Part shown: one piece after another, positions 1 to 6,809 of the stretch
Numbering within the stretch: the first letter of the stretch is position 1
Layout of the letters: the number at the start of each line of letters is the position of its first letter
Origin: Deltaproteobacteria bacterium
GTDB taxonomy: Bacteria > Myxococcota_A > UBA796 > UBA2385
NCBI GenBank assembly: GCA_016845285.1
Contig: JAERSX010000416.1
Span: 1 to 12,960 of the forward strand
Direction: 5' to 3'
Length of the DNA stretch: 12,960 bases
Made by a program: the position numbers and the translations under genes
Notes under the pieces: model-generated
What the model was told of the DNA's origin: nothing
Database searches by the model: none
The model's input: only the letters and a program-made list of their open reading frames with translations

Positions 1-1
1 C

Positions 2-1582
2 CCTGATGACTTCGAGCTCGAGCTGGACGGCTACTACCGCACCCGGGGCCACGTCTTCGGCAACCTCTTCGCCGACCAGGACGGGACCGCCACCCTCATG
101 ACCCAGCGGCTGCGCCTGCAGCCCACGTTGAACTACCGCGATCTCGCCAAGTTCACGATGATGGTGGATGCCCTCGATGACGTCGCCTGGGGCGACAACG
201 ACTCCCTGGCTGCAACCTCGTTGTTCGCCGGAGACCCCACCAACACTGGCTACTACGCGCAGTACGACGGCCAGGAGCGCTCCACCTTCAACATGAAGCG
301 CGCGTGGATGGAGTTCCGCCTGCCCGTGGGCGTGATGCGGGTCGGCCGGCAGGCCTCCAACTGGGGCATGGGGCTCCTCGCCAACGATGGCAATGGCTTC
401 GACGATCTCTTCGGCGAGAACCACTACGGTGCGACCTACGACCGCATCATGTTCGCCACCAAGCCCGCGTCGATCTACTCGGCGATCGCGAAGAAGGAAG
501 ACAGGGGTACGCCGCTCTACCTGGTCTTCGGAGTCGACCGCCTGGTCGAAGATCCCCTCAACCAGTACTACGGCTACACCTGCGAGAGCGATCTCACCGA
601 CGGTGTGGACGACGAGTACGACGCCCGCTGTGACGATGACGGCGACGGCATCACCGACATGGACCACAGCTATGTGGACGACGAGCGTGACTCCAGCGTT
701 CGACAGCAGGACTGGTTCGCTGACAAGGACGACGACGTCTATGAGTTCGTCTACGCCCTCATCTACAGGGGCGAGGGCGTCCGGATGTTCGGCAGCAACG
801 GTGACCTGACCGCTGGCACCTACGTGGTCAACCGCAAGCAGGCCGAGACCAACAGCAACGTGCTCATCCCCGACGCCTACGTGAAGTTCCTCTGGAAGGG
901 GATCTACCTGGAGTCCGAGGTCTTGCACATCCGTGGCAAGAGCTCAGCCATCGCGCTGCCCGGTGCGTACGACCCCTACGGTGACCTGGCCAACCCGCTC
1001 TACAAGGACGTCAACATCTGGGGCTATGTGGCCAAGGCTGGCTTCAAGCAAGGGCTCTACGACGTGATCTTCGAGACGGGCTCCGCCTCGGGCGACGACT
1101 ACGTGGCTGATGTCGACTTCACCGGGCGCCCCCTCCACCCGGACTACAACGTGGGCCTGCTCCTCTACGAGGAGATCTTGGCGCGGGTGTCGAAGGAGAC
1201 CTGGACCGACTCGGCGGATGGGCTGTGGAGCCGAGGCGGTGTCTACAACAGCCGCTACATCTACCCCCACGCCATCTACCGTCCCATGGAGAACTGGGAG
1301 CTCGTGGCCGCCTACCTCATGGCCTGGCCCAACCAGCCCGATGGCAGCCGCATCCTCTGTGCCGACTACGACGAGGTCGAGTGCAGCGAGTACAAGGCCA
1401 CTGCACTCGAGCTGGGCTGGGAGATCGACTTCGCGGTGAAGCACACCTTCCACAACCACATCAACTTCTCGAGTGAGTTCGCCTACGCCAAGGTCAGCGA
1501 TCGGGTGAACCTCGAGGGCGGGGGACTCGATCCGGACGGCAAGTTCTGGACTTGGCAGACCCGCTTCGCCTACGAGTTCTGA
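2..1582 (+). CDS. Outer-membrane beta-barrel (porin-like) protein, 5' end cut off by window edge
   Basis: The reading frame is open from base 2, so the first Met at base 98 is probably not the start; 526 residues are visible. The residues before that Met (GYYRTRGHVFGNLF) already look like a barrel strand. The protein is rich in alternating aromatic/polar strands (YAQYDGQ, FEFVYAL-like stretches, GYVAKAGF) and ends in Tyr-Glu-Phe, the C-terminal aromatic expected of BAM substrates. An Asp-rich insertion (codons near 581-700) carries a DxDGDGxxD calcium-binding-type loop next to two Cys; a second Cys pair lies near bases 1360-1385. The stretch around NWGMGLLANDGNGFDD resembles, from memory, the myxobacterial TIGR04551 family, but this is unverified. 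The signal peptide would lie upstream of the window. Substrate is unknown; a porin or structural barrel is inferred. It is followed at once by the YggT gene on the same strand. Confidence 0.75.
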   Translation, partial: PDDFELELDGYYRTRGHVFGNLFADQDGTATLMTQRLRLQPTLNYRDLAKFTMMVDALDDVAWGDNDSLAATSLFAGDPTNTGYYAQYDGQERSTFNMKRAWMEFRLPVGVMRVGRQASNWGMGLLANDGNGFDDLFGENHYGATYDRIMFATKPASIYSAIAKKEDRGTPLYLVFGVDRLVEDPLNQYYGYTCESDLTDGVDDEYDARCDDDGDGITDMDHSYVDDERDSSVRQQDWFADKDDDVYEFVYALIYRGEGVRMFGSNGDLTAGTYVVNRKQAETNSNVLIPDAYVKFLWKGIYLESEVLHIRGKSSAIALPGAYDPYGDLANPLYKDVNIWGYVAKAGFKQGLYDVIFETGSASGDDYVADVDFTGRPLHPDYNVGLLLYEEILARVSKETWTDSADGLWSRGGVYNSRYIYPHAIYRPMENWELVAAYLMAWPNQPDGSRILCADYDEVECSEYKATALELGWEIDFAVKHTFHNHINFSSEFAYAKVSDRVNLEGGGLDPDGKFWTWQTRFAYEF

Positions 1583-1585
1583 GCC

Positions 1586-1591
1586 AGGTGG
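1586..1591 (+). promoter_or_regulatory. Shine-Dalgarno site for the YggT-family gene
   Basis: AGGTGG stands five bases before GTG at 1597. It favours that codon over GTG 1588, which the site itself overlaps, and over ATG 1552, which lies inside the preceding coding region. Confidence 0.5.
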
Positions 1592-1596
1592 TTGAT

Positions 1597-1842
1597 GTGG
1601 CACAAGGCGTGGTGCTCGCGCTCCAGCTCTATGCATTGATCACGGTGCTGGATGTGGTCATTGCCTGGGTACAGCCGCGGCCGGACGAGTGGCCCCGGCG
1701 GGCGCTACATGTGCTGACCGAGCCCATGCAGCGCCCCCTGCGGCGCCTGCTTCCGCCCGGGCGCTTGGACGGCTGGGACCTCTCTCCGCTCGTGATCATC
1801 GCGCTCGTCGCGGTAGTACGGGTATGGTTGCACCAGCCATGA
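1597..1842 (+). CDS. YggT-family small integral membrane protein
   Basis: The predicted protein has 81 residues from GTG 1597. It has the YggT layout in a single copy: a first transmembrane helix at about residues 4-24 (LALQLYALITVLDVVIAWV), a polar loop with the family-like LTEPMQRPLRRLLPP segment at about 40-54, a GWDLSPLV motif, and a second helix at about 61-78. YggT proteins are linked to osmotic tolerance and cell-envelope or division functions; the exact role is not established. Starts at ATG 1552 or GTG 1588 are possible but less likely. It begins 14 bases after the barrel stop and its TGA overlaps the ATG of the next gene (ATGA), which suggests translational coupling. Confidence 0.75.
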   Translation: MAQGVVLALQLYALITVLDVVIAWVQPRPDEWPRRALHVLTEPMQRPLRRLLPPGRLDGWDLSPLVIIALVAVVRVWLHQP

Positions 1843-2543
1843 TCGTCTCCCTGCTGACTCTGTTGATCGGCCTCGCGGCCGCGGACCCTGCTGCTGACCT
1901 GCGGCAGGCGGCCGATCCCGATCTGACCAGCGCCGCCCGCATGGAGGCCTTCGAGCGTCTGGTCCGCACAGGCACCACCGACATGCGGCTGGTGCTCGAT
2001 GTGTGCGCGGACGGAGAGGCGGACACCCGTCGACGCTGGGTGGCTTGCCGGGTCCTGGGTCAGGTTCGAGGCGACCGGGCGCGGACGCAATTGCTCGCGC
2101 TGTTGAGCGACTCGGAGCCTGCGATGCGCACGGTGGCTGTGCAGGCTCTGGGCGATCTGGGCGATAGCTCGGTGGCACCCCAGGTGGCGGAGTTGCTGCA
2201 AGACGAGGCCATCATGGTGCGGGGCGGCACAGCAGAAGCTCTCGGCAAGCTGCGCAACCCCGCCACCGTGGCGCCTCTCGCCGCTGCTCTGTCTTCACGG
2301 GACAGCTACTACCGGGGAACGAGCACCTGGGTCCGTCGGCACTACGTGGTGGCACTGGGTCAGATCGGCCACGACAGCGCCATCCCCACGCTGCTCAATG
2401 CCCTCGACGACCCCGATCCCGAGGTCGTCGCGGCATCGGTGCCGGCCTTCGAGTCCATCGCCGGCTTCTCCTACTCGGAGGGGCGGAGCAACGCCGAGCA
2501 GCGCGCGGCCTGGCGGCGCTGGGGTCAGGCCCGCTCGCAATAG
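1839..2543 (+). CDS. Secreted/periplasmic HEAT-repeat protein
   Basis: The predicted protein has 234 residues. The ATG at 1839 overlaps the YggT stop and opens directly into a signal-peptide-like segment (MIVSLLTLLIGLAAA, likely cut near residue 16). After a helical lead-in come four to five HEAT/PBS-lyase-type helical repeats between about residues 62 and 205, with typical phrases such as RRWVACRVLGQVRGD, MRTVAVQALGDLGD, VRGGTAEALGKLRN and VRRHYVVALGQIG. HEAT repeats are protein-binding scaffolds; no catalytic motif is visible. An upstream ATG at 1824 in the same frame would add five residues (MVAPA) and is less likely. The next gene is convergent, 18 bases away, and I see no strong terminator between them. 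Partners are unknown. Confidence 0.8.
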   Translation: MIVSLLTLLIGLAAADPAADLRQAADPDLTSAARMEAFERLVRTGTTDMRLVLDVCADGEADTRRRWVACRVLGQVRGDRARTQLLALLSDSEPAMRTVAVQALGDLGDSSVAPQVAELLQDEAIMVRGGTAEALGKLRNPATVAPLAAALSSRDSYYRGTSTWVRRHYVVALGQIGHDSAIPTLLNALDDPDPEVVAASVPAFESIAGFSYSEGRSNAEQRAAWRRWGQARSQ

Positions 2544-2561
2544 GCGGGAGGCTGGTCGTCC

Positions 2562-3311
2562 TCAGACGGCGATCTGCAGCTTGAGCACGGTTCGGCCGAC
2601 GCCAATGGTGTCGCCGTTGCGGAGTCGGGAGACCCCGATTCGGCGGCCGTTGTGGTAGGTGCCGTTGGTGCTTCCCAGGTCGCGGAGGAAGATCATCTCC
2701 CTTCCGAAGACCTCCAAGACGGAGTGCCGCCGGCTGACCTCGAGGTCGCTCAAGGGAACCTCACCCATGCGTCGACCAATGGTCACATTGCCACGGGTGA
2801 AGCGGTAGACCTTGCCGGCATCCTGACCCGCGACCACCTCGACCACGGCGTTCATGCCAGGTGGCAGACGCAGGTCCTGGTCGATGACGTCCGCTGGTGT
2901 TCGGGTGCGGTCGGGCGAGCCCTGCAGCTCCACGAGCTCCTCGTCGAGCAGCCAGGCGATCTCGAGCTGAGCGCTGCTGCTTCCTGGCTTGCTTGCCAGC
3001 TCGACCTGGCTGTCCGCCAGGTCGATGAAGAGCACCATGCGGGTGTTGCCGATGCTGATCTCGGCGCCTGGCCGAAGGATGGCCTCGCGGACCAGGCGAC
3101 CATCCACCAGCGTGCCGTTGGTGCTCCCCAGGTCTTGAATGACCCAGCTGTCGTCGCGGGGGAGGATCTGAGCGTGCGTCGAGCTCACCAGGGCATCATC
3201 GAGGAGCAGGTCGCCGCGCTTGCGCCCGATGATGAGGGGCTCGCCCGCACGGAGCGGTACGTTGAGCCCTTGGCGGGCACCGCCGATCACCTTGAGGAAG
3301 GCCGATGGCAT
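2562..3311 (-). CDS. Tandem FHA-domain protein
   Basis: The predicted protein has 249 residues and two forkhead-associated domains. FHA-1 (about residues 5-96) has IIGR (R30), VSSTHA (42-47) and DLGSTNGT (60-67). FHA-2 (about 153-249) has TIGRR (R179), VSRRHS (191-196) and DLGSTNGT (210-217). The two are joined by a linker of about 55 residues. FHA domains bind phosphothreonine peptides, so this is probably a reader of Ser/Thr-kinase signalling; the kinase is not in the window. There is no signal peptide or membrane helix, so it should be cytosolic. FHA-1 has Ser where FHA-2 has the common Arg after the conserved Ser (SS versus SR), which may weaken its binding. The start ATG overlaps the mvaB stop by one base (TGATG) and no strong Shine-Dalgarno site is visible, so translation is likely coupled to mvaB. 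Confidence 0.88.
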   Translation of the reverse strand: MPSAFLKVIGGARQGLNVPLRAGEPLIIGRKRGDLLLDDALVSSTHAQILPRDDSWVIQDLGSTNGTLVDGRLVREAILRPGAEISIGNTRMVLFIDLADSQVELASKPGSSSAQLEIAWLLDEELVELQGSPDRTRTPADVIDQDLRLPPGMNAVVEVVAGQDAGKVYRFTRGNVTIGRRMGEVPLSDLEVSRRHSVLEVFGREMIFLRDLGSTNGTYHNGRRIGVSRLRNGDTIGVGRTVLKLQIAV

Positions 3312-4243
3312 CAGGCGGACTGGCTGCTGCGCTGCCGCCGGGCCTGGGTGCCCAGGTGGTAGAGGTGGTACCGCCCGGGGAGGGGACGGCCGAGCACCTC
3401 GCCCAGCTTCACACCGGTCTCGGCGAGGCGCTCGAGGTCGATGCCCGTTCCGTGGCCCATGGCCTCGAACATGTGGACGAGGTCTTCGGTGGCCGCGTTG
3501 CCCGAGGCGCCCGGTGCATAGGGGCAGCCACCCACACCGGCAACGGAGCCGTCGAAGATGCGCACGCCGGCCTCGTAGCCCGCCAGGATGTTGGCCAGGG
3601 CGGTGCCGCGGGTGTCGTGCATGTGCAGCGCGATGGAGGACAGGGGGACGCCCCCGCGGACCATGGCAGCCACCACTTCACGAACCAGGGTGGGGTTGCC
3701 CATGCCCGTGGTGTCACCCAAGGCGATGACGTCGGCGCCGGCTTGGCGGAGGCTCTGAGCGATCTGGACGGTACGCTCCACGTCGACCGTGCCCTCGTAG
3801 GGACACCCGAACACCGTCGAGATGTAGGCCCGGACGGTGAGCTGAGCGTCCTTGGCGGTGCTGATGACCTGGTCCAAGGTGGCCAGGCTCTCCCGACGCG
3901 TGCGATTGAGGTTCTTCTTGTTGTGTGTCTCGGACGCCGACATGAACGTGGCCACGTGGCCGATGCCTGCGTCGAGCGCCCGATCCAGACCCCGCATGTT
4001 GGGGATCAGAGCCCAGTAGCGAACCCCCTCGTGGGCGGGCAGCTGGGGCACGAGCTCGGCGGCGTCGGCCAGCTGAGGAATCCATGACGGGCGCACGAAG
4101 CTGGTGACCTCGATGTCGCGCACGCCAGTGCGGGCGAGGCCATCGATGAGGGCCAGCTTGTCTTCGGTACGAACCACGGCGGCTTCGTTCTGGAGGCCGT
4201 CCCGGGGCGAGACCTCGTAGATGTGGACCTGTGCTTCGGTCAC
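3311..4243 (-). CDS. mvaB: Hydroxymethylglutaryl-CoA lyase
   Basis: The predicted protein has 310 residues and is a TIM-barrel lyase that splits HMG-CoA into acetoacetate and acetyl-CoA, the last step of leucine breakdown. Visible family features are SPRDGLQNE (12-20, with the catalytic Arg-Asp at 14-15), EVTSFV (45-50), the HMHDTRG metal-binding motif (207-213), and the lyase signature around GVGGCPYAPGASGN (236-249) with the catalytic Cys at 240. The Cys signature separates it from isopropylmalate and homocitrate synthases. The start is GTG at 4243, supported by AGGAG five bases upstream; 54 bases separate it from the argF stop. No other leucine-degradation (liu-type) genes are in the window, so its pathway partners must lie elsewhere. 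It is followed with one-base overlap by the FHA gene. Confidence 0.93.
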   Translation of the reverse strand: MTEAQVHIYEVSPRDGLQNEAAVVRTEDKLALIDGLARTGVRDIEVTSFVRPSWIPQLADAAELVPQLPAHEGVRYWALIPNMRGLDRALDAGIGHVATFMSASETHNKKNLNRTRRESLATLDQVISTAKDAQLTVRAYISTVFGCPYEGTVDVERTVQIAQSLRQAGADVIALGDTTGMGNPTLVREVVAAMVRGGVPLSSIALHMHDTRGTALANILAGYEAGVRIFDGSVAGVGGCPYAPGASGNAATEDLVHMFEAMGHGTGIDLERLAETGVKLGEVLGRPLPGRYHLYHLGTQARRQRSSQSA

Positions 4244-4248
4244 CGCTG

Positions 4249-4253
4249 CTCCT
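4249..4253 (-). promoter_or_regulatory. Shine-Dalgarno site for mvaB
   Basis: AGGAG on the minus strand lies five bases before GTG 4243. It fixes the non-ATG start of mvaB and shows that mvaB has its own ribosome entry after argF. Confidence 0.6.
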
Positions 4254-4297
4254 GGGTGGGCATCGAAGAATCGACGCCTCGGACCATCAATCTAACA

Positions 4298-5221
4298 CTA
4301 CCGCCGACGCCCCATCAGCTTCACCATGACGGCTTTCTGAGCGTGGAGCCGGTTCTCTGCCTGGTCGAAGACCACGGACTGGGGCCCGTCGATGACCTCG
4401 GCAGACACCTCTTCTCCGCGGTGGGCAGGGAGGCAGTGCATGAAGATCGCACCGGGTCGGGCCGAGGCCATCAGCTCTGCGTTCACCTCGAAGCCCTCGA
4501 AGCGCTTCAGGCGCTCCGCGTGCTCGGCCTCCTGCCCCATGCTGGCCCAGACGTCGGTGTAGACCACATCGGCGTTGTCGACGGCGCCGTGGGGATCTTC
4601 GGTGATCAGCACACTTCCGCCGGTGTCGGCCGCCATCTCTCGGGCCCGGCGAACCGTCTCCTGGTCCGGGGCGAAGCCGCGGGGATGGCCCACGGCCACG
4701 TGCATGCCCATGCGCGCGCAGCCGAAGAGGATCGAGTGGGCCATGTTGTTGCCGTCACCGATGTAGGCGAGCTTGCGGCCTTGGAGGTCGCCCAGCGCCT
4801 CTTCGACGGTCTGGAGATCGGCGAGCACCTGGCAGGGGTGGTTGAAGTCACTCAGGCCGTTGATGACCGGCACGCTGCCGTTGGCGGCGAGGTCGACGAC
4901 GTCGCTGTGGGCGAACACGCGCGCCATGATGCCGTCCACATAGCGACTCAGGACTTGAGCGGTGTCCGAGATGGTCTCGCCGCGATGGAGCTGGATGTCG
5001 GTGGGGCCGAGGTAGATGCCCTGCCCTCCGAGTTGCTGGATGCCGGTCTGGAAGCTCACTCGGGTGCGCAGCGAGGGCTTCTGGAAGATCATGGCCAGGG
5101 TCTGGCCGGCGCAGGCGTCGTTGAAGGCCCGCGGGTACAGCTTGATCTGACGCGCGAGATCGAGGAGAGCCCGGAGCTGGCCGGGGGTGTAGTCGGCGAG
5201 GGACAGGAAGTCCTTGGGCAT
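4298..5221 (-). CDS. argF: Ornithine carbamoyltransferase
   Basis: The predicted protein has 307 residues, the usual OTCase length. It joins carbamoyl phosphate and ornithine to give citrulline in arginine synthesis. The carbamoyl-phosphate loop reads FQKPSLRTRVSF (Ser50, Arg52, Thr53, Arg54), followed by HPCQVLAD (128-135), an ornithine-site DVWASMG (223-229) and MHCLPAHRG (261-269). The SMG and HCLP motifs mark ornithine rather than aspartate carbamoyltransferase. An anabolic role is inferred because no arcA or arcC neighbour is present. ATG 5221 is preceded by AGAGG at a five-base spacing. It lies 52 bases after tRNA-Glu on the same strand with no clear terminator or strong own promoter between, so read-through from the tRNA promoter is possible. 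It is followed by mvaB. Confidence 0.95.
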   Translation of the reverse strand: MPKDFLSLADYTPGQLRALLDLARQIKLYPRAFNDACAGQTLAMIFQKPSLRTRVSFQTGIQQLGGQGIYLGPTDIQLHRGETISDTAQVLSRYVDGIMARVFAHSDVVDLAANGSVPVINGLSDFNHPCQVLADLQTVEEALGDLQGRKLAYIGDGNNMAHSILFGCARMGMHVAVGHPRGFAPDQETVRRAREMAADTGGSVLITEDPHGAVDNADVVYTDVWASMGQEAEHAERLKRFEGFEVNAELMASARPGAIFMHCLPAHRGEEVSAEVIDGPQSVVFDQAENRLHAQKAVMVKLMGRRR

Positions 5222-5273
5222 CAGAACCTCTCGGTCACGAGGGCGTTGGCTGTCTTGGATCTTGAAATAAAGG

Positions 5274-5347
5274 TCACCCGTACGGGATTCGAACCCGTGT
5301 TGCCGGGATGAAAACCCGGTGTCCTGACCTGACTAGACGAACGGGTG
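5274..5347 (-). tRNA. tRNA-Glu (anticodon TTC)
   Basis: The minus strand folds as a cloverleaf. The acceptor is CACCCGT/ACGGGTG with discriminator A; U8-C9 is followed by the tRNA-Glu-like D arm GTCTAG...AGGAC. The anticodon stem is CCGGG/CCCGG around loop TTTTCAT, with anticodon TTC at 5312-5310. The T arm is ACGGG-TTCGAAT-CCCGT. CCA is not encoded (CCT follows). One more base pair (T5348 with the discriminator A) could be drawn, but the U8 position favours this end. It lies 11 bases after tRNA-Lys, so the two are surely co-transcribed. The C1:G72 first pair differs from the G1:C72 of E. coli tRNA-Glu. Confidence 0.95.
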
Positions 5348-5358
5348 AGAGCCGGGGG

Positions 5359-5431
<73 letters not shown>

Positions 5432-5440
5432 ACGCCGGGG

Positions 5441-5469
5441 AGGCTAACGAAGGTGGATTGGGGCGTCAA
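5441..5469 (-). promoter_or_regulatory. Sigma70-type promoter for the tRNA-Lys/tRNA-Glu pair
   Basis: On the minus strand TTGACG (5469-5464, five of six matches to -35) is followed by exactly 17 bases and TAGCCT (5446-5441, -10-like). Then comes a very GC-rich stretch, CCCCGGCG, ahead of the tRNA-Lys 5' end at 5431. GC-rich discriminators are known from stringently controlled stable-RNA promoters. The -35 box overlaps the purA TGA (5468-5466). Confidence 0.6.
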
Positions 5470-6761
5470 TTCGCTTCCGTCTGTGCTGCGTCCGACAGCA
5501 TCCAAGCGCTCCGAGCAGGGTCGACCGGAACGATCTCCACACGGTCGGGGCCCACGCTCGCGAGAGCCACCGGGACGCCCACTAGTGCCTCCACGCGCCG
5601 GATGTAGGCCTGGCAGGACGCGGGCAGCGAGTCCCAGCTACGGCAGGCCGTGAGGTCTTCGGTCCACCCCGGGTGATCCTCGTAGATGGCCTCGCCGTCG
5701 GCGTCCGAGCCTCGGCCGATACGCAGGACCTCGAGGCCGCTGAGCACGTCGAGCTTGGTGAGCACGAGGCAGGTGAGGCCGTTGAGGCGTGCTGCTCTGC
5801 GCACGAGCTCTGCATCGAACCAGCCACACCGTCGCGGCCGCCCGGTGGTAGAGCCGAATTCGCGCCCCACGCGGCGCAGGTGCGCGCCGAGATCGTCGTC
5901 GAGCTCGGTGGGGAAGGGCCCCGCGCCCACGCGGGTGGCGTAGGCCTTGGCGATTCCGACCACTTCCTGGAGATCTCCCGGGCCCACGCCGGAACCGGCG
6001 CAGGCGGCCCCGGCCACCGTGTTCGAGGAGGTCACGAAGGGGTAGCTGCCGTGGTCGATGTCGAGGAAGGTGCCCTGGGCGCCTTCGAAGAGCATCGGGG
6101 TGCCCACGTCAAGGGCGGCATGCAGCTCACCGGCGACGTCGCAGACGTGGGGTGCGAGGCGCTCGGCCAGAGGTGCAGCCCAGGCCAGCACATCTTCCGC
6201 CGTGTGTGCCTCCCCCTCGTACCACTCGACGATCTGACGGTTCTTGAGGGGAAGCTCTTGCTGGATCCTGCTGGCCAGAACCTGCAGGTCGATGAAGTCC
6301 GCCAGACGGATGCCTCGGCGGGCCACCTTGTCCTCGTAGGTGGGGCCGATTCCCTTTCGCGTGGTGCCGATGGAGCCCCCACCGCGTGCCTCTTCACGGT
6401 GTGCATCGAGGGAGCGGTGGTACGGCATGATGACGTGCAGGTCGCGGCTCAGGCCGAGTCGAGCGGCGTCGACCTTGCGCCCTGAGGCTTCGAGGGCGTC
6501 GAGCTCGGCGACGAGGACCTCCGGGTCCATCACGACGCCGTTGCCCAGCACACAGCGCGCCGACGGGTGCAGGATGCCGCTGGGCACCAGGTGTAGGACC
6601 ACCTTCTCCCCGGCGACGACCAGTGTGTGCCCTGCGTTGTTGCCGCCTTGGAAGCGGACCACGATGCCGGCTCGGGCCGCCAGCATGTCAACGATCTTGC
6701 CCTTGCCCTCGTCGCCCCATTGGACACCGACGACCGCCGTGTTGGGCATCCTGGCCTTCAT
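5466..6761 (-). CDS. purA: Adenylosuccinate synthetase
   Basis: The predicted protein has 431 residues from ATG 6761. It catalyses the GTP-dependent joining of IMP and aspartate, the first committed step from IMP to AMP. Motifs in order: QWGDEGKGK (14-22, with the catalytic Asp17 and P-loop), GGNNAGHTLVV with the catalytic His, GTTRKGIGPTYEDKVARRGIR, the FEGAQGTFLDIDHGSYPFVTSS region, TGRPRRCGWFD and TKLDVLSGLEVL. Length fits the family. The start has two good candidates: ATG 6761 with GGGAG five bases upstream (chosen), or ATG 6749, which gives MPNTAVVGVQW and is closer to typical PurA N-termini; a longer frame to 6794 is unlikely. It lies 48 bases behind the J/TPR gene. Its stop codon is shared with the -35 box of the tRNA promoter. 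Confidence 0.96.
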   Translation of the reverse strand: MKARMPNTAVVGVQWGDEGKGKIVDMLAARAGIVVRFQGGNNAGHTLVVAGEKVVLHLVPSGILHPSARCVLGNGVVMDPEVLVAELDALEASGRKVDAARLGLSRDLHVIMPYHRSLDAHREEARGGGSIGTTRKGIGPTYEDKVARRGIRLADFIDLQVLASRIQQELPLKNRQIVEWYEGEAHTAEDVLAWAAPLAERLAPHVCDVAGELHAALDVGTPMLFEGAQGTFLDIDHGSYPFVTSSNTVAGAACAGSGVGPGDLQEVVGIAKAYATRVGAGPFPTELDDDLGAHLRRVGREFGSTTGRPRRCGWFDAELVRRAARLNGLTCLVLTKLDVLSGLEVLRIGRGSDADGEAIYEDHPGWTEDLTACRSWDSLPASCQAYIRRVEALVGVPVALASVGPDRVEIVPVDPARSAWMLSDAAQTEAN

Positions 6762-6766
6762 GGAGA

Positions 6767-6771
6767 CTCCC
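6767..6771 (-). promoter_or_regulatory. purA: Shine-Dalgarno site for purA
   Basis: GGGAG on the minus strand is spaced five bases from ATG 6761 and is stronger than the AAGG before ATG 6749. This is the reason for choosing 6761. Confidence 0.5.
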
Positions 6772-6809
6772 ATCGCGCCCCTGTCGCGGCGCACCGCCTC
6801 CGTAGCCGG

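Noticed and set aside
2544..2561. Terminator between the convergent HEAT and FHA genes
   Set aside because: Only a four-pair GAGG/CCTC match is visible with no T-run; too weak to call.
4244..4297. TTGATG-17-TTCGAT as an mvaB promoter
   Set aside because: It matches the -10 consensus poorly (three of six), so it is not called as a feature.
4223..5311. Long plus-strand frame antisense to argF that runs into the tRNA-Glu gene
   Set aside because: It is a shadow of argF; composition is His/Val/Gly/Asp-rich with no domain, and it overlaps a clear tRNA.
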